64,000 nucleotides of DNA from Bradyrhizobium diazoefficiens (GCF_016616235.1 NZ_CP067100.1:62001-126000), one strand, 5' to 3'; shown: positions 38,621-48,338, counted from the first letter of the stretch. Program-made: numbers and translations. The notes: generated by a model not told the origin, from the sequence alone.

Positions 38621-39999
38621 GAAAACTCGGCCCCAAGTGAACGCATCATCGGAATGAAGTCCGGGAAACTAGTGGCGATGAAGGCGGTGTCGTCGACGGT
38701 CACCGGCTGGTCGGAGGCGCAGCCCATCACCAGCGCGGACATCGCGATGCGGTGGTCCATATGGGTGGCGACAGTGCCGCCGCCGGGGACATGGCCGCGG
38801 CCGTCGACGATGAGATCGTCGCCGGAGATCTCCACCTTGACGCCGTTGACGCGCAGCATGGCGGCGGTGGCCTCGAGACGGTCGGATTCCTTGACGCGCA
38901 GCTCCTGCAGGCCGCGCATGATCGTCGTGCCCTCGGCGAAGGAGGCCGCGACCGCGAGCACCAGATATTCGTCGATCATCGACGGCGCCCGCTGCGGCGG
39001 GACCACAACGCCGCGCAGCTTTGAGGCGCGCACGCGCAGGCCTGCCATCGGCTCGCCGGCATCGCCGCGGACTTCGCTTTCCTCGATCGAGGCGCCCATT
39101 TCGCGCAGCGTCGTGAACAGGCCCGTGCGCAGCGGATTGGTCATGACGTCGGACAGAATGACATCGGAGCCTTCGACGATCAGTGCCGCAACGATGGGGA
39201 ACGCCGCCGAGGAGGGATCGGCGGGCACCACCACAGTGGCGCCATGCAGCTCGGGCTGGCCTACGAGCGTGATGCGGCGGCCATGCTGGCCTTCCTGCAC
39301 CGAGCTGATCTCCGCGCCAAAATGCTTCAGCATCAGCTCGGTGTGGTCGCGGCTGGCCTCGCTCTCGATCACGGTGGTGGTGCCCGGCGCGGCGAGGCCC
39401 GCCAGCAGCACGGCCGATTTGATCTGGGCGGAGGCGACCGGGGTCTTGTAGGTGATCGGCAGCGGATCGCGCGCGCCCTGGACGGTCAGCGGCAGACGGC
39501 CGCCCTCGCCGCCGGATACGACCCTCGCGCCCATCTTTTCCAGCGGATCGAGGATCCGGCGCATCGGGCGGCTGCGCAGCGAGGCATCGCCGTCGAACAC
39601 CGCCGAGATCGGGCAGCCGGCAACGGCACCCATGACCAGCCGGCAGCCGGTGCCGGAATTGCCGAAATCCAGCGCCGCCTTGGGCTGGGCAAAGCCGGCG
39701 ACGCCGACGCCGTTCACCTTCCAGGCAAAATCGCCGGTGCGCTCGACCTTGGCGCCGAGCGCCTGCATGGATCTGGCGGTGTTGAGGACGTCCTCGCCCT
39801 CAAGCAGGCCCGAAACTCTGGTCTCGCCGACCGCGAGCGCGCCCAGAATGAGCGCGCGGTGGGAGATCGACTTGTCCCCGGGCACCCGTACTTTTCCGGT
39901 CAGGGGACCACTGGCGCGCGACTGAAGCGGCGTCGGTTTATCGGAATGGGTCAAGATTGTGTCCTTGGATGCGCCCTTGAGGCTGGGGGCAGGTACCAC
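38617..39999 (-). CDS. aroA: 3-phosphoshikimate 1-carboxyvinyltransferase (EPSP synthase)
   Basis: Sixth step of the shikimate pathway, target of glyphosate. About 460 residues. [55 protein letters not shown] and [16 protein letters not shown] are seen. SAQxK and the RPMxR block resemble class II enzymes such as CP4. At the position of CP4 Ala100 (GNAATGCRL) this protein has Gly (GNSGTGCRL), so tolerance cannot be assumed. The start may be ATG 39999 or TTG 39954 ([13 protein letters not shown]). First gene of aroA-cmk-rpsA. Confidence 0.95.
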   Translation of the reverse strand: MVPAPSLKGASKDTILTHSDKPTPLQSRASGPLTGKVRVPGDKSISHRALILGALAVGETRVSGLLEGEDVLNTARSMQALGAKVERTGDFAWKVNGVGVAGFAQPKAALDFGNSGTGCRLVMGAVAGCPISAVFDGDASLRSRPMRRILDPLEKMGARVVSGGEGGRLPLTVQGARDPLPITYKTPVASAQIKSAVLLAGLAAPGTTTVIESEASRDHTELMLKHFGAEISSVQEGQHGRRITLVGQPELHGATVVVPADPSSAAFPIVAALIVEGSDVILSDVMTNPLRTGLFTTLREMGASIEESEVRGDAGEPMAGLRVRASKLRGVVVPPQRAPSMIDEYLVLAVAASFAEGTTIMRGLQELRVKESDRLEATAAMLRVNGVKVEISGDDLIVDGRGHVPGGGTVATHMDHRIAMSALVMGCASDQPVTVDDTAFIATSFPDFIPMMRSLGAEFS

Positions 40000-40111
40000 A
40001 TGGTCTCCCAGCCGTCACGGGCATGTCGTTCTCCCGTAATGCGCTATTGACAGCGGGCCGCCAACTAGCCAAGTGAAGCACCGCTTTTCAGACATTCCCA
40101 GGATTGTTGCC

Positions 40112-40522
40112 GTGGCCAAGTCCGAACTCGGAACCAAACGTATTTGCCCGACCACGGGCAAGAAGTTCTATGACCTCAACAAGAATCCGGTGATCTCGCC
40201 CTATACCGGCGAAGTCGTGCCGATCGCGCCCGTGGCTCCGGCCCGCGCGCCCCGCGGCGCCGAAGCACGGCACGCTGCGGCAGCCGATACCACGCCGGAG
40301 CCGGCCGAGGCCGAAGAGCTGGTCTCCCTCGAGGAGGCCGATGCCGAGGAGAACACCGGCAAGGTCAAGGCCGTGGTGCCCGAATCGGAAGACGACATCG
40401 AGGTCGACGAGACCCTCGACGACGACGATGACGATGATTCGACCTTCATCCCCGACGAAGAAGAGGGCGATGAGGATGTCACCGACATCATTGGTGATGT
40501 CGGGGGTGATGAAGAGACTTGA
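40112..40522 (+). CDS. FYDLN acid-domain protein (TIGR02300 family)
   Basis: 136-residue protein found across alphaproteobacteria, function unknown. The N-terminus from GTG 40112 reads VAKSELGTKRICPTTGKKFY, then DLNKNPVISPYTG. It resembles a degenerate zinc ribbon with one Cys left. The rest is strongly acidic, ending in runs of Asp and Glu such as DETLDDDDDDDSTF. An in-frame ATG at 40073 is possible, but family similarity and an AGG site support the GTG. Divergent from aroA, followed by a hairpin and a tRNA. Confidence 0.9.
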   Translation: MAKSELGTKRICPTTGKKFYDLNKNPVISPYTGEVVPIAPVAPARAPRGAEARHAAAADTTPEPAEAEELVSLEEADAEENTGKVKAVVPESEDDIEVDETLDDDDDDDSTFIPDEEEGDEDVTDIIGDVGGDEET

Positions 40523-40529
40523 GATAATT

Positions 40530-40553
40530 CCAGAACTGTGGTTCTGGGTCTTT
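40530..40553 (+). terminator. Hairpin terminator before tRNA-Ala
   Basis: CCAGAAC (40530-40536), loop TGTG, GTTCTGG (40541-40547), then GTCTTT. A perfect 7-bp stem just after the FYDLN gene stop. Confidence 0.6.
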
Positions 40554-40588
40554 CCCGACGCGCTGCCCAAGGTGCGTCGGTCGGTTAA

Positions 40589-40661
<73 letters not shown>

Positions 40662-40664
<3 letters not shown>

Positions 40665-40724
40665 CGCTTCGCCCTTCGGGCTACGCGTGGCGCAGCCACG
40701 GGGAGCCTGAAGGGCGAAGCGTGG
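40662..40724. repeat. Long palindrome that begins inside the tRNA CCA end
   Basis: CCACGCTTCGCCCTTCGGGC (40662-40681) pairs with GCCTGAAGGGCGAAGCGTGG (40705-40724) with one mismatch over 20 bp. The first three bases are the CCA of the tRNA. The loop contains CGTGGCGCAGCCACG, itself a hairpin. It may act as terminator or processing signal, or mark a mobile cassette with the GIY-YIG gene downstream. Confidence 0.75.
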
Positions 40725-40801
40725 TGTCCGGCGAAGCCCGCAGGGCGAAGACGGACTGTTGGACGCCGCCTATCCTTCGCCTCTCTCCGTGCGAACCGTC
40801 G

Positions 40802-41043
40802 ATGTGGTACGTCTACATCATCCGCAGCATCGAGTTTCCTGATCAGGAATACGTTGGCGCGACCGAGGATTTGAAGCGACGGCTCCCGGAGCACAACGCC
40901 GGCAAATCCACCCACACCGCCAAGTTCAAGCCATGGAAACTAATCTGGTACTGCGCTTTCCCTGACAAGCTCAGAGCCTAGCGTTCGAGAAATACCTCAA
41001 GTCACACTCCGGCCGCGCCTTCTCGAAAAAGCGGCTCTGCTAA
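40802..41043 (+). pseudogene. GIY-YIG nuclease-domain gene with frameshift
   Basis: Reads MWYVYIIRSIEFPDQEYVGA, then TEDLKRRLPEHNAGKSTHT and WKLIWYCAFPDKLRA, a typical small UvrC-like GIY-YIG protein, and then meets TAG at 40979-40981. One base further on, the expected C-terminus AFEKYLKSHSGRAFSKKRLC continues from 40981 to a TAA at 41041-41043. One lost base around 40979 would explain it. The domain would be about 80 residues when intact. Read as a recent frameshift, a sequencing error or, less likely, a programmed shift. Confidence 0.8.
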
Positions 41044-41049
41044 TTTCCC

Positions 41050-41508
41050 CTACTCCCCGATCACCGCATTCAGCCGGTCGCGCAGCGCGACGATCTCATC
41101 CTTCATCGCCACCAGTTCCGACACCGAGCAATCCGACGCCGCCAGGATCGACTGCGGCACGCTGCGCGCTTTCTCCTTCAGCGCGTGACCCTGCGGCGTC
41201 AGCGCGATCAGGACCTGACGTTCGTCCTCGCGCGAACGGGTGCGCCGGACCAGATGGGCGGCCTCTAGCCGCTTCAGCAGCGGCGTCAGCGTGCCCGAAT
41301 CCAGGAACAGTCTTTCGCCGATGTCCTTGACCGGGACATCATCGCGCTCCCACAGCACCAGCATGACCAGATATTGCGGATAGGTCAGGTTGAGGCGCTC
41401 GAGCAGCGGCTTGTAGACGCGATTGAAGGCGTGCGCGGCCGAATAGACCGCGAAGCAGATCTGGTTGTCGAGACGAAGCGGATCCAGGGTCGATGATTTC
41501 CGGGCCAT
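41050..41508 (-). CDS. ohrR: MarR-family peroxide sensor OhrR
   Basis: Represses ohr until organic hydroperoxide oxidises it. It has 152 residues from ATG 41508 ([20 protein letters not shown]). The sensing Cys18 in [17 protein letters not shown] and a second Cys127 in [11 protein letters not shown] make it a two-Cys OhrR like that of Xanthomonas (Cys22/Cys127). The winged helix includes [16 protein letters not shown] and [18 protein letters not shown]. Divergent from ohr across 156 bases that contain an inverted repeat operator. Confidence 0.94.
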   Translation of the reverse strand: MARKSSTLDPLRLDNQICFAVYSAAHAFNRVYKPLLERLNLTYPQYLVMLVLWERDDVPVKDIGERLFLDSGTLTPLLKRLEAAHLVRRTRSREDERQVLIALTPQGHALKEKARSVPQSILAASDCSVSELVAMKDEIVALRDRLNAVIGE

Positions 41509-41562
41509 GGCGAATCTCACGGGATTTTGCCTGCATTGTGGGACCGGGCGGCCGGACATTCA

Positions 41563-41625
41563 ATCGCGAACAATTAAATGTGAGGCGTGCAAATTTCAAT
41601 TGTGTACAATCTAATTGTTTGCGAT
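41563..41625. promoter_or_regulatory. OhrR operator region (paired AT-rich inverted repeats)
   Basis: ATCGCGAACAATTA (41563-41576) is repeated inverted as TAATTGTTTGCGAT (41612-41625), matching at 13 of 14 positions. Between them lies CAATTGTGTACAATC (41597-41611). These AATTGT elements resemble OhrR boxes. The block is very AT-rich for this genome and precedes both divergent genes, so it likely controls both. Confidence 0.75.
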
Positions 41626-41664
41626 AGAGATTCCACCCCAACCCGAAGACCTGAGGAGACGAAA

Positions 41665-42090
41665 ATGTCCGTGAACGTGCTCTACAAGACCAGCGCCAAA
41701 GCCACCGGCGGCCGCAACGGCCATGCTGCCACCCTCGACGGCGCGCTCGACGTCAAGCTCACCACGCCGAAGGAGCTCGGCGGTGGCGGCGGCGCCGGCA
41801 ACAATCCCGAGCAGCTGTTTGCGGCCGGCTATGCCGCCTGCTTCATCGGCGCGATGAAGTTCGTGGCTTCGCAGGGCGGGCCGAAGGTTCCGGCCGACGC
41901 CTCCGTCACCTCCACCGTCGGCATCGGCCCGCGCTCCGAGGGCGGCTTCGGTCTCGACATCGACCTCGCCGTCTCGCTGCCGGGCCTTGCCCGTGCCGAA
42001 GCCGAGGCGCTGGTCGAGAAGGCGCACCAGGTGTGCCCCTACTCCAATGCCACGCGCGGCAATGTCGACGTTCGCCTGACGGTCGTCTGA
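41665..42090 (+). CDS. ohr: Organic hydroperoxide resistance protein Ohr
   Basis: Thiol peroxidase that reduces organic hydroperoxides with lipoylated partners. It has 141 residues from ATG 41665, which follows GAGGAG at the right distance. Catalytic Cys59 is in [17 protein letters not shown] and Cys124 in [18 protein letters not shown]. The linked divergent ohrR separates it from OsmC. Confidence 0.96.
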   Translation: MSVNVLYKTSAKATGGRNGHAATLDGALDVKLTTPKELGGGGGAGNNPEQLFAAGYAACFIGAMKFVASQGGPKVPADASVTSTVGIGPRSEGGFGLDIDLAVSLPGLARAEAEALVEKAHQVCPYSNATRGNVDVRLTVV

Positions 42091-42281
42091 TCGAAGCTAC
42101 GGATCGGCTGGCCCGGGATCCTCCTCGGGCCGGCCGCTTCCGTCTGATTTGCCAAATCTTGATTTGCCACCTCCCGGGATTGGCGCGCTCCAGTGCATGC
42201 GGCCCCACGTTCGGCGCCATTGCTGGCGCCCGCGAACCTCGCTAGGCCTGTGTTCAAACATCGACACAGGAAAGCGAAGGC

Positions 42282-43499
42282 ATGACTGAAACCGCCAGTT
42301 CTGGAGCAGCAACCGGCGCAATGAGCGGGCTGCGCGTCATCGATCTCACGCGCGTGCTCGGCGGTCCCTACTGCACCCAGATCCTCGCCGACCATGGCGC
42401 CGACGTGATCAAGGTCGAGCCGCCCGCCGGCGACGAGGTGCGCGACTGGGGCCCTCCCTTCCACGAGGAGGACGCGGCCTATTTCATCGGCATCAACCGC
42501 AACAAGCGCTCGATCGGCCTCGACCTCGCCTCTGAGGGCGGCCGAATCGTGCTGCTCAAGATGCTGGAGACGGCCGACGTCCTGATCGAGAATTTCAAGC
42601 CGGGCACGCTGGAGAAATGGGGCATCGGCAACGACGTTCTCAGCGAGAAATTCCCGCGCCTGGTGCATTGCCGGATCTGCGGCTTCGGCGCCGACGGCCC
42701 GCGCGGCGGCAATCCCGGCTATGACGCCATCATCCAGGCCATGACCGGCATGATCGCGGCGACCGGCTCGCCGGAGAGCGGCCCGATGCGGATCGGCGTG
42801 CCGCTGGTGGACATCACCACCGGCCTCTACGCGGCGATCGGCATTTTGATGGCGCTGTCGGAGCGGCAGCGCTCCGGCAAGGGCCAGTTCCTGGAGACGA
42901 CGCTGTACGAGACCGGCCTTGCCATCATGCATCCGCACACCGCGAACTATTTCATGCATGGCAAGCCGCCGTCGCTCACCGGCAACGAGCATCCGAACCT
43001 CGTGCCGTACGCGATCTTCCCGACGAAAACCGACAACATCTTCATTGGTGTCGGCAATGACGGCACCTTCCGCAAGCTCGCCAAGGAGATCGGCAAGCCC
43101 GAGCTCGGCACCGACCCGCGCTTTGCCCGCAACAAGGACCGCATCGCCAATCGCGAGGCGCTGCGCGCCGAGCTTGCCGCGGTGTTCAGCCAGCACGAGG
43201 CCGAGCCGCTGTGCAATCGCCTGCTCGCGGCTGGGCTCCCTGCGGGCCCCGTGCAGAAGATCGACCAGGCCTTGACCAACCCGCACACGATCGCGCGCGG
43301 CGATGTCATCGAGAAGGACTGGTACAAAGGCGTGGCCTCGCCGATCCGGCTCGATCGCAGCAAGCCGAGCCTGCGCCGCCTGCCGCCGAAATTCAGCCAG
43401 CACGCCCAGGAGGTGCTGGGCGAGTTCGGGTACTCCAAGACCGAGATCGACGCGCTGGTCGCGAAAGGCACGGTCTGCGGCCCCGAGCGCAAGCGTTAG
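42282..43499 (+). CDS. CaiB/BaiF-type (class III) CoA-transferase
   Basis: Moves CoA between carboxylic acids by way of an aspartyl-CoA thioester. It has 405 residues. Family pattern: LRVIDLTRVLGGPYCTQILA, GADVIKVEPPAGDEVRDWGP, NRNKRSIGLDL and the likely catalytic Asp in NPGYDAIIQAMTGMIAATG. The start at 42282 has an AGGAAAG-like site. It stands alone, so the acid substrate cannot be read from context. Confidence 0.93.
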   Translation: MTETASSGAATGAMSGLRVIDLTRVLGGPYCTQILADHGADVIKVEPPAGDEVRDWGPPFHEEDAAYFIGINRNKRSIGLDLASEGGRIVLLKMLETADVLIENFKPGTLEKWGIGNDVLSEKFPRLVHCRICGFGADGPRGGNPGYDAIIQAMTGMIAATGSPESGPMRIGVPLVDITTGLYAAIGILMALSERQRSGKGQFLETTLYETGLAIMHPHTANYFMHGKPPSLTGNEHPNLVPYAIFPTKTDNIFIGVGNDGTFRKLAKEIGKPELGTDPRFARNKDRIANREALRAELAAVFSQHEAEPLCNRLLAAGLPAGPVQKIDQALTNPHTIARGDVIEKDWYKGVASPIRLDRSKPSLRRLPPKFSQHAQEVLGEFGYSKTEIDALVAKGTVCGPERKR

Positions 43500-43528
43500 T
43501 CAGAACAAATCGAGCGGCAGCGCAGGTG

Positions 43529-43653
43529 CGCTCCCTCCCCCGCTTGCGGGGAGGGCCGGGGAGAGGGTGTCTCCGCAATGGGACAATCCCCCAGAGGAGA
43601 GAGCCCTCACCCGCGCCTTCGGCGCGACCTCTCCCGCAGGCTTGCGGGAGAGG
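43529..43653. repeat. Dispersed palindromic repeat, family 2, copy E (inverted)
   Basis: Inverted relative to copy D at 14319-14451. It starts CGCTCCCTCCCCCGCTTGCG, then GGGGAGAGGGTGTCTCCGCA, GAGAGCCCTCACCCG, and ends with CCTCTCCCGC/AGGCTT/GCGGGAGAGG. It lies in the 378-base gap between the CoA-transferase and ugpB, the rest of which (43654-43877) carries the ugp promoter region. Confidence 0.7.
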
Positions 43654-43807
43654 TTTTCGAGCTCGCCGCCCGACCGTCAGCCTAACAACAAATGATGCCG
43701 CACTGCGGCGCGACCTGCGCATGTGCAGCGCGAACGGAGGAGGCGCGTTCGCCTATTTGACGGCTTCCTTTCGGCAGCGCTTGCCGCTTTCGTATCTCCC
43801 GCTTACA

Positions 43808-43825
43808 CAGTCACGTGAACGTCAT
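43808..43825 (+). promoter_or_regulatory. Possible PHO box of the ugp operon
   Basis: CAGTCAC (43808-43814), GTGA, ACGTCAT (43819-43825): two imperfect copies of the CTGTCAT half-site, 11 bases apart, each 5 of 7. It lies 52 bases before ugpB. The ugp genes belong to the Pho regulon in several rhizobia and in E. coli. The match is modest. Confidence 0.4.
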
Positions 43826-43877
43826 ATGGCGCTGCTAGCGCAAGCGATCTTTTTGACGGCCCAAGGGAGGTTTCTTG

Positions 43878-45194
43878 ATGGCTCTTCGACACTTTGGCGC
43901 GGCTGCCGCTCTCGCAGTCACGGTTGGCATGACCGCCTCGCCGGCCCTCGCCGTGACAGAAATCCAGTGGTGGCACGCGATGACCGGCGCCAACAACGAC
44001 GTCATCGTCAAGCTCGCCAACGACTTCAACGCCGCGCAGAGCGACTACAAGGTCATCCCGACCTACAAGGGTAACTACGCCGACACCATGAACGCCGGCA
44101 TCGCGGCCTTCCGCGCCGGCAACGCGCCGCACATCATGCAGGTGTTCGAAGTCGGCACCGCGACCATGATGGCTGCGACCGGCGCCGTGAAGCCGGTCTA
44201 CAAGCTGATGGCCGAGACCGGCGAGAAGTTCGATCCCAAGGCCTATTTGCCCGCGATCACCGGCTACTACTCCACCTCGAAAGGCGAGATGCTGTCCTTC
44301 CCGTTCAACTCGTCATCGACGGTGATGTGGGTCAATCTCGACGAGCTCAAGAAGGCCAATGTCGAGATCCCGAAGACCTGGCCCGAAGTGTTCGAGGCCG
44401 CCAAGAAGCTGCACGCCAACGGCCATCCGACCTGCGGCTTCTCCGGCTCCTGGGTGACCTGGGTCAATCTCGAGCAGCTCTCCGCCTGGCACAACGTGCC
44501 GCTCGCCAGCAAGGCCAACGGCCTCGACGGTTTCGATACCGTGCTCGAGTTCAACGGCCCGCTCCAGGTCAAGCACCTCGAGAACCTCGTCGAGCTCCAA
44601 AAGGACAAGACCTACGACTATGCCGGCCGCACCAACACCGGCGAAGGCCGCTTCACCTCCGGCGAATGCCCGATCTATCTGACCTCGTCGGCCTTCTTCG
44701 GCAACGTCAAGGCGCAGGCCAAGTTCGCCTTCAACGCCGTGCCGATGCCCTACTATCCGGACGTCAAGGGCGCACCGCAGAACTCGATCATCGGCGGCGC
44801 CTCGCTCTGGGTCATGGGCGGCAAGTCGGCCGACGAATACAAGGGCGTCGCGAAATTCCTGACCTTCCTCTCCGACACTGACCGTCAGGTCTACATCCAC
44901 AAGGCCTCGGGCTATCTGCCGATCACCAAGGCAGCCTATGACAAGGCCAAGGCGGAAGGCTTCTACAAGGATCAGCCCTATCTCGAGACCCCGCTGCTCG
45001 AGCTGACCAACAAGGAGCCGACCGAGAATTCCCGCGGCCTGCGCCTCGGCAACATGGTTCAGCTGCGTGACGTCTGGTCGGAAGAGATCGAGCAGGCGCT
45101 CGCCGGCAAGAAGACCGCCAAGCAGGCGCTCGATGCCGCCGTCGAGCGCGGCAACACAATGCTGCGTCAGTTCGAAAAGACCGCCGTAAAATAA
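43878..45194 (+). CDS. ugpB: Glycerol-3-phosphate ABC transporter, periplasmic binding protein
   Basis: Periplasmic receptor for sn-glycerol-3-phosphate and related diesters. It has 438 residues from ATG 43878. Signal peptide [20 protein letters not shown], cleaved near ALA. Mature part begins [20 protein letters not shown], as in UgpB, with [20 protein letters not shown] and [20 protein letters not shown] lies upstream of the start. First gene of ugpBAEC. Confidence 0.95.
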   Translation: MALRHFGAAAALAVTVGMTASPALAVTEIQWWHAMTGANNDVIVKLANDFNAAQSDYKVIPTYKGNYADTMNAGIAAFRAGNAPHIMQVFEVGTATMMAATGAVKPVYKLMAETGEKFDPKAYLPAITGYYSTSKGEMLSFPFNSSSTVMWVNLDELKKANVEIPKTWPEVFEAAKKLHANGHPTCGFSGSWVTWVNLEQLSAWHNVPLASKANGLDGFDTVLEFNGPLQVKHLENLVELQKDKTYDYAGRTNTGEGRFTSGECPIYLTSSAFFGNVKAQAKFAFNAVPMPYYPDVKGAPQNSIIGGASLWVMGGKSADEYKGVAKFLTFLSDTDRQVYIHKASGYLPITKAAYDKAKAEGFYKDQPYLETPLLELTNKEPTENSRGLRLGNMVQLRDVWSEEIEQALAGKKTAKQALDAAVERGNTMLRQFEKTAVK

Positions 45195-45240
45195 GGCCAA
45201 GGCGTCGGCGGGTCGCATGATCCGCCGGCGCCGCCTCATC

Positions 45241-46122
45241 ATGCAAAAGCAGGCGATTTTCCGGTCAAAGCTGTTGCCCTACGCGCTGGTTGCCCCGCAA
45301 CTCGCGATCGTCTTGATTTTCTTCTACTGGCCCGCCCTGCAGGCGGTGATCCAGTCCTTCCTGCTCCAGGACGCCTTTGGCCTGTCAACCAGCTTCGTCT
45401 GGTTCGACAATTACGTCGAGCTTCTTAGGGACCGCGCCTATTTCGAGGCGATCGTCCGCACCTTCTTCTTCTCGTTTGCCATCGCCGTGTCGTCGCTGTC
45501 CTTCGCGCTGCTGCTCGCGGTGATGGCGGACAAGCCGCTGCGCGGCTCGACGCTTTACCGCACACTGCTGATCTGGCCCTATGCGGTCGCGCCGCCGGTG
45601 GTCGGCGTGCTCTGGATCTTCATGCTGCATCCCTCGCTCGGCGTGCTCTCGCGCTATCTGCGCGGCCTCGGCATCGACTGGAATCCGCTGCTCGACGGCA
45701 ATCAGGCGGCCGCGCTGATCATCCTCGCCGCCGCGTGGAAGCAGATCTCCTATAATTTCCTGTTCTTCCTCGCCGGCCTCCAGAGCATCCCGAAAAGCGT
45801 GATCGAGGCCGCCGCGATCGACGGCGCGCGTCCGATGCGGCGGTTCTGGACCGTGATCTTCCCGCTGCTGTCGCCGACCATCTTCTTCCTGCTGGTGGTC
45901 AACATCGTCTACGCCTTCTTCGACACCTTCGGCATCATCGACACCATGACCCGCGGCGGGCCCGGCACATCGACCGTGACGCTGGTCTACAAGGTCTATT
46001 CGGACGGCCTGCTCGGCGGCAATCTCGGCAGTTCGGCGGCGCAATCGGTGATCCTGATGATCATGGTCATCGTGCTCACGGGCATCCAGTTCCGCTTCGT
46101 CGAACGCAAGGTGACCTACTGA
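45241..46122 (+). CDS. ugpA: Glycerol-3-phosphate ABC transporter permease UgpA
   Basis: Inner-membrane permease, 293 residues from ATG 45241 ([20 protein letters not shown]); an in-frame ATG at 45217 would add eight residues. Six membrane helices are expected. The EAA loop that contacts the ATPase is [20 protein letters not shown]. The stop overlaps the ugpE start by one base (TGATG). Confidence 0.93.
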   Translation: MQKQAIFRSKLLPYALVAPQLAIVLIFFYWPALQAVIQSFLLQDAFGLSTSFVWFDNYVELLRDRAYFEAIVRTFFFSFAIAVSSLSFALLLAVMADKPLRGSTLYRTLLIWPYAVAPPVVGVLWIFMLHPSLGVLSRYLRGLGIDWNPLLDGNQAAALIILAAAWKQISYNFLFFLAGLQSIPKSVIEAAAIDGARPMRRFWTVIFPLLSPTIFFLLVVNIVYAFFDTFGIIDTMTRGGPGTSTVTLVYKVYSDGLLGGNLGSSAAQSVILMIMVIVLTGIQFRFVERKVTY

Positions 46123-46970
46123 TGGTCGAGGAAGAGGGTATCAGGCGCTACATCGCTCACGCCATCCTCTGGATCGGGATCGCGATCGTCGCGTTCCCGG
46201 TCTACATCGCCATCGTCGCCTCGACCCAGGACAACGCGCTGATCGCCAACGGCCAGATGTCGCTGCTGCCGGGCGGTCATTTCTTCGAGGTCTACTACCA
46301 GACCATCTTCGTCGGCACGAGCGGCTCGACCCGCGAGCCGGTCGGCAACATGATGCTGAACTCGCTGGTGATGGCGCTGGCGATCGCGATCGGCAAGATC
46401 GCGATCTCGATCATCTCGGCCTATGCGATCGTGTATTTCCGCTTTCCATTCCGGATGCCGATCTTCTGGATCATCTTCATCACGCTGATGCTGCCGGTCG
46501 AGGTGCGCATCTATCCGACCTACAAGATCGTCGCCGATCTGCACATGCTCGACAGCTATGCCGGCCTGTCGCTGCCGCTGATCGCGTCGGCCACCGCGAC
46601 GCTGTTATTCCGCCAGTTCTTCATGACGGTGCCGGATGAATTGCTGGAGGCCTCGCGCATCGATGGCGCCGGCCCCTTGCGCTTCTTCTGGGATACGTTG
46701 CTGCCGCTGTCGCGCACCAACATGGCGGCGCTGTTCGTGATCCTGTTCATCCTCGGCTGGAATCAATATCTCTGGCCGCTGCTGATCACCACGCGCGACG
46801 ACATGCAGACCATCCAGGTCGGCATCCGCAAGATGATCACCACCACCGATGCGCTGACCGAATGGCCGATCGTGATGGCCACGGCCGTGCTGGCGATGCT
46901 GCCGCCGGTGTTCGTCGTCGTCGCGATGCAGAAATTGTTCGTGCGCGGCCTGGTCGAGACAGAGAAGTAG
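46122..46970 (+). CDS. ugpE: Glycerol-3-phosphate ABC transporter permease UgpE
   Basis: Second permease, 282 residues. The first membrane helix follows RRYIAHAILWIGIAIVAFPV and the EAA loop is LLEASRIDGAGPLRFFWDTL. SLLPGGHFFEVYYQTIFVGT is typical of UgpE. Six bases separate it from ugpC. Confidence 0.94.
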   Translation: MVEEEGIRRYIAHAILWIGIAIVAFPVYIAIVASTQDNALIANGQMSLLPGGHFFEVYYQTIFVGTSGSTREPVGNMMLNSLVMALAIAIGKIAISIISAYAIVYFRFPFRMPIFWIIFITLMLPVEVRIYPTYKIVADLHMLDSYAGLSLPLIASATATLLFRQFFMTVPDELLEASRIDGAGPLRFFWDTLLPLSRTNMAALFVILFILGWNQYLWPLLITTRDDMQTIQVGIRKMITTTDALTEWPIVMATAVLAMLPPVFVVVAMQKLFVRGLVETEK

Positions 46971-46976
46971 AGAGTT

Positions 46977-48062
46977 ATGGCTAACGTCACCCTGCGCAAC
47001 GTCCGCAAGACCTATACCGGCGGCTTCGAGGCCATCAAGGGCGTCGACGTCGATGTCGGCGACGGCCAGTTCTGCGTGCTGGTCGGCCCCTCCGGTTGCG
47101 GCAAGTCCACGCTGCTGCGCATGGTCGCAGGGCTCGAGACCGTCACCGGCGGCGAGATCGACATCGGCGGCAAGGTCGTCAACCAGGTCGAGCCTGCCGA
47201 CCGCGACATCGCGATGGTGTTCCAGAACTACGCGCTCTATCCACATATGAGCGTCTACAACAACATGGCCTACGGCCTGCGCAACCGCGGCATGAAAGAG
47301 GCCGAGGTCAAGACCCGCGTCGAGGAGGCCGCCCGCGTGCTCGAGCTCTCGCCGATGCTGGAGCGCAAGCCGCGCCAGCTCTCGGGCGGTCAGCGCCAGC
47401 GCGTCGCCATGGGCCGCGCCATCGTGCGCCAGCCCAAAGTGTTCCTGTTCGACGAGCCGCTGTCGAACCTGGATGCCAAGCTGCGCATCGCGATGCGGGT
47501 CGAGATCCGCAAATTGCAGCGCCGGCTCAATACGACCTCGATCTACGTCACCCACGACCAGCTGGAAGCAATGACGCTCGCCGACATTCTCGTCGTGATG
47601 AATGGCGGCCAGGTCGAGCAAGTCGGCAATCCGCTTGCGATCTACGAGAAGCCGGCAACCACCTTCGTCGCCTCCTTCATCGGCGCTCCGCCGATGAACC
47701 TGATGTCGACACGTCCCGACGAGATCAAGTCGCAGCTCGGCGGCAGCGCTGTTGAGGCCGGCATCCTCGGCATCCGCCCGGAAGATTTTGTCATCACCGA
47801 CGAGACGCCGGCCGGCGGCGTCGCGCTGCCCCTGACGGTCGAAGCCATAGAGCGCGTCGGCGCGGAAACCTTTGTCTACGGCTCGCGCGCGCAGGACGAG
47901 CAGCGCATCGCCGCCACGCCGGGCGAGCTGCCGCCCGGCGAGGTCATTGTGCGGATTCCCGGCACTGAAGCTCCCGCTATCGGCGAGACTATCCGGGTCG
48001 CGGCGGTGCGAGCGAAGCTGCACCTTTTCAGTGGTGACGGCCGGGCGCGGATCGAGGCCTGA
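46977..48062 (+). CDS. ugpC: Glycerol-3-phosphate ABC transporter ATPase UgpC
   Basis: ATPase of the importer, 361 residues. Walker [22 protein letters not shown]-loop [20 protein letters not shown], signature [20 protein letters not shown], Walker [18 protein letters not shown]-loop [14 protein letters not shown]. The C-terminal TOBE/regulatory domain includes ILGIRPEDF. Last gene of the operon. Confidence 0.95.
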   Translation: MANVTLRNVRKTYTGGFEAIKGVDVDVGDGQFCVLVGPSGCGKSTLLRMVAGLETVTGGEIDIGGKVVNQVEPADRDIAMVFQNYALYPHMSVYNNMAYGLRNRGMKEAEVKTRVEEAARVLELSPMLERKPRQLSGGQRQRVAMGRAIVRQPKVFLFDEPLSNLDAKLRIAMRVEIRKLQRRLNTTSIYVTHDQLEAMTLADILVVMNGGQVEQVGNPLAIYEKPATTFVASFIGAPPMNLMSTRPDEIKSQLGGSAVEAGILGIRPEDFVITDETPAGGVALPLTVEAIERVGAETFVYGSRAQDEQRIAATPGELPPGEVIVRIPGTEAPAIGETIRVAAVRAKLHLFSGDGRARIEA

Positions 48063-48093
48063 GCGGTTCCGAGGGGCCGACCGACAAGAAGTC

Positions 48094-48134
48094 CGAAAAC
48101 AACCCCATGCACAGTAGAACTGCGCTTGTTTTCG
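48094..48134. repeat. Inverted repeat after ugpC
   Basis: CGAAAACAA (48094-48102) and TTGTTTTCG (48126-48134) form a perfect 9-bp stem around a 23-base loop that begins CCCCATGCACAGTAG. This loop sequence is familiar from other Bradyrhizobium intergenic regions. It may end the ugp transcript. The remaining gap up to 48239 showed nothing else. Confidence 0.55.
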
Positions 48135-48239
48135 TTGAAGAAATGACGCCGCAATTCGGCATGCCCTGACTTGTCCCGCCACGACGATCCGGCAGCATCT
48201 GGGGCCAGCATGGCCCATCCACAGCTCCCCGCTACGTCC

Positions 48240-48268
48240 TTGAACCGACAGGGGGATATGACCATATT
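48240..48268 (+). promoter_or_regulatory. Predicted sigma70-type promoter of hsp20
   Basis: TTGAAC (48240-48245), a 17-base spacer, CATATT (48263-48268). Transcription would start near 48275. ROSE-controlled small heat-shock genes are normally read from housekeeping promoters rather than heat-shock sigma promoters, which fits. Confidence 0.6.
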
Positions 48269-48274
48269 GCTGAC

Positions 48275-48338
48275 CAAGGGGCGCCGTTCGGGCCCTGAAA
48301 TGTCAAAGTCGCTTTCTGCGAGGACTTTGTAAACTATG
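48275..48338 (+). ncRNA. ROSE-type RNA thermometer in the hsp20 leader
   Basis: The 3' hairpin has arms CAAAGTC (48304-48310) and GACTTTG (48323-48329). The ROSE hallmark UYGCU is present as TCGCT (48309-48313) and pairs with AGGA (48321-48324) of the Shine-Dalgarno, leaving G48311 bulged: T48309-A48324, C48310-G48323, C48312-G48322, T48313-A48321. A GC-rich hairpin precedes it (GGGGCGCCGTTCGGGCCC). Heat would melt it and free the ribosome site. The 5' end is inferred from the promoter. Confidence 0.82.

Noticed and set aside
43500..43810. A small coding gene upstream of ugpB
   Set aside because: The open frames there run through the palindromic repeat and give Arg/Pro-rich translations with no start signal.
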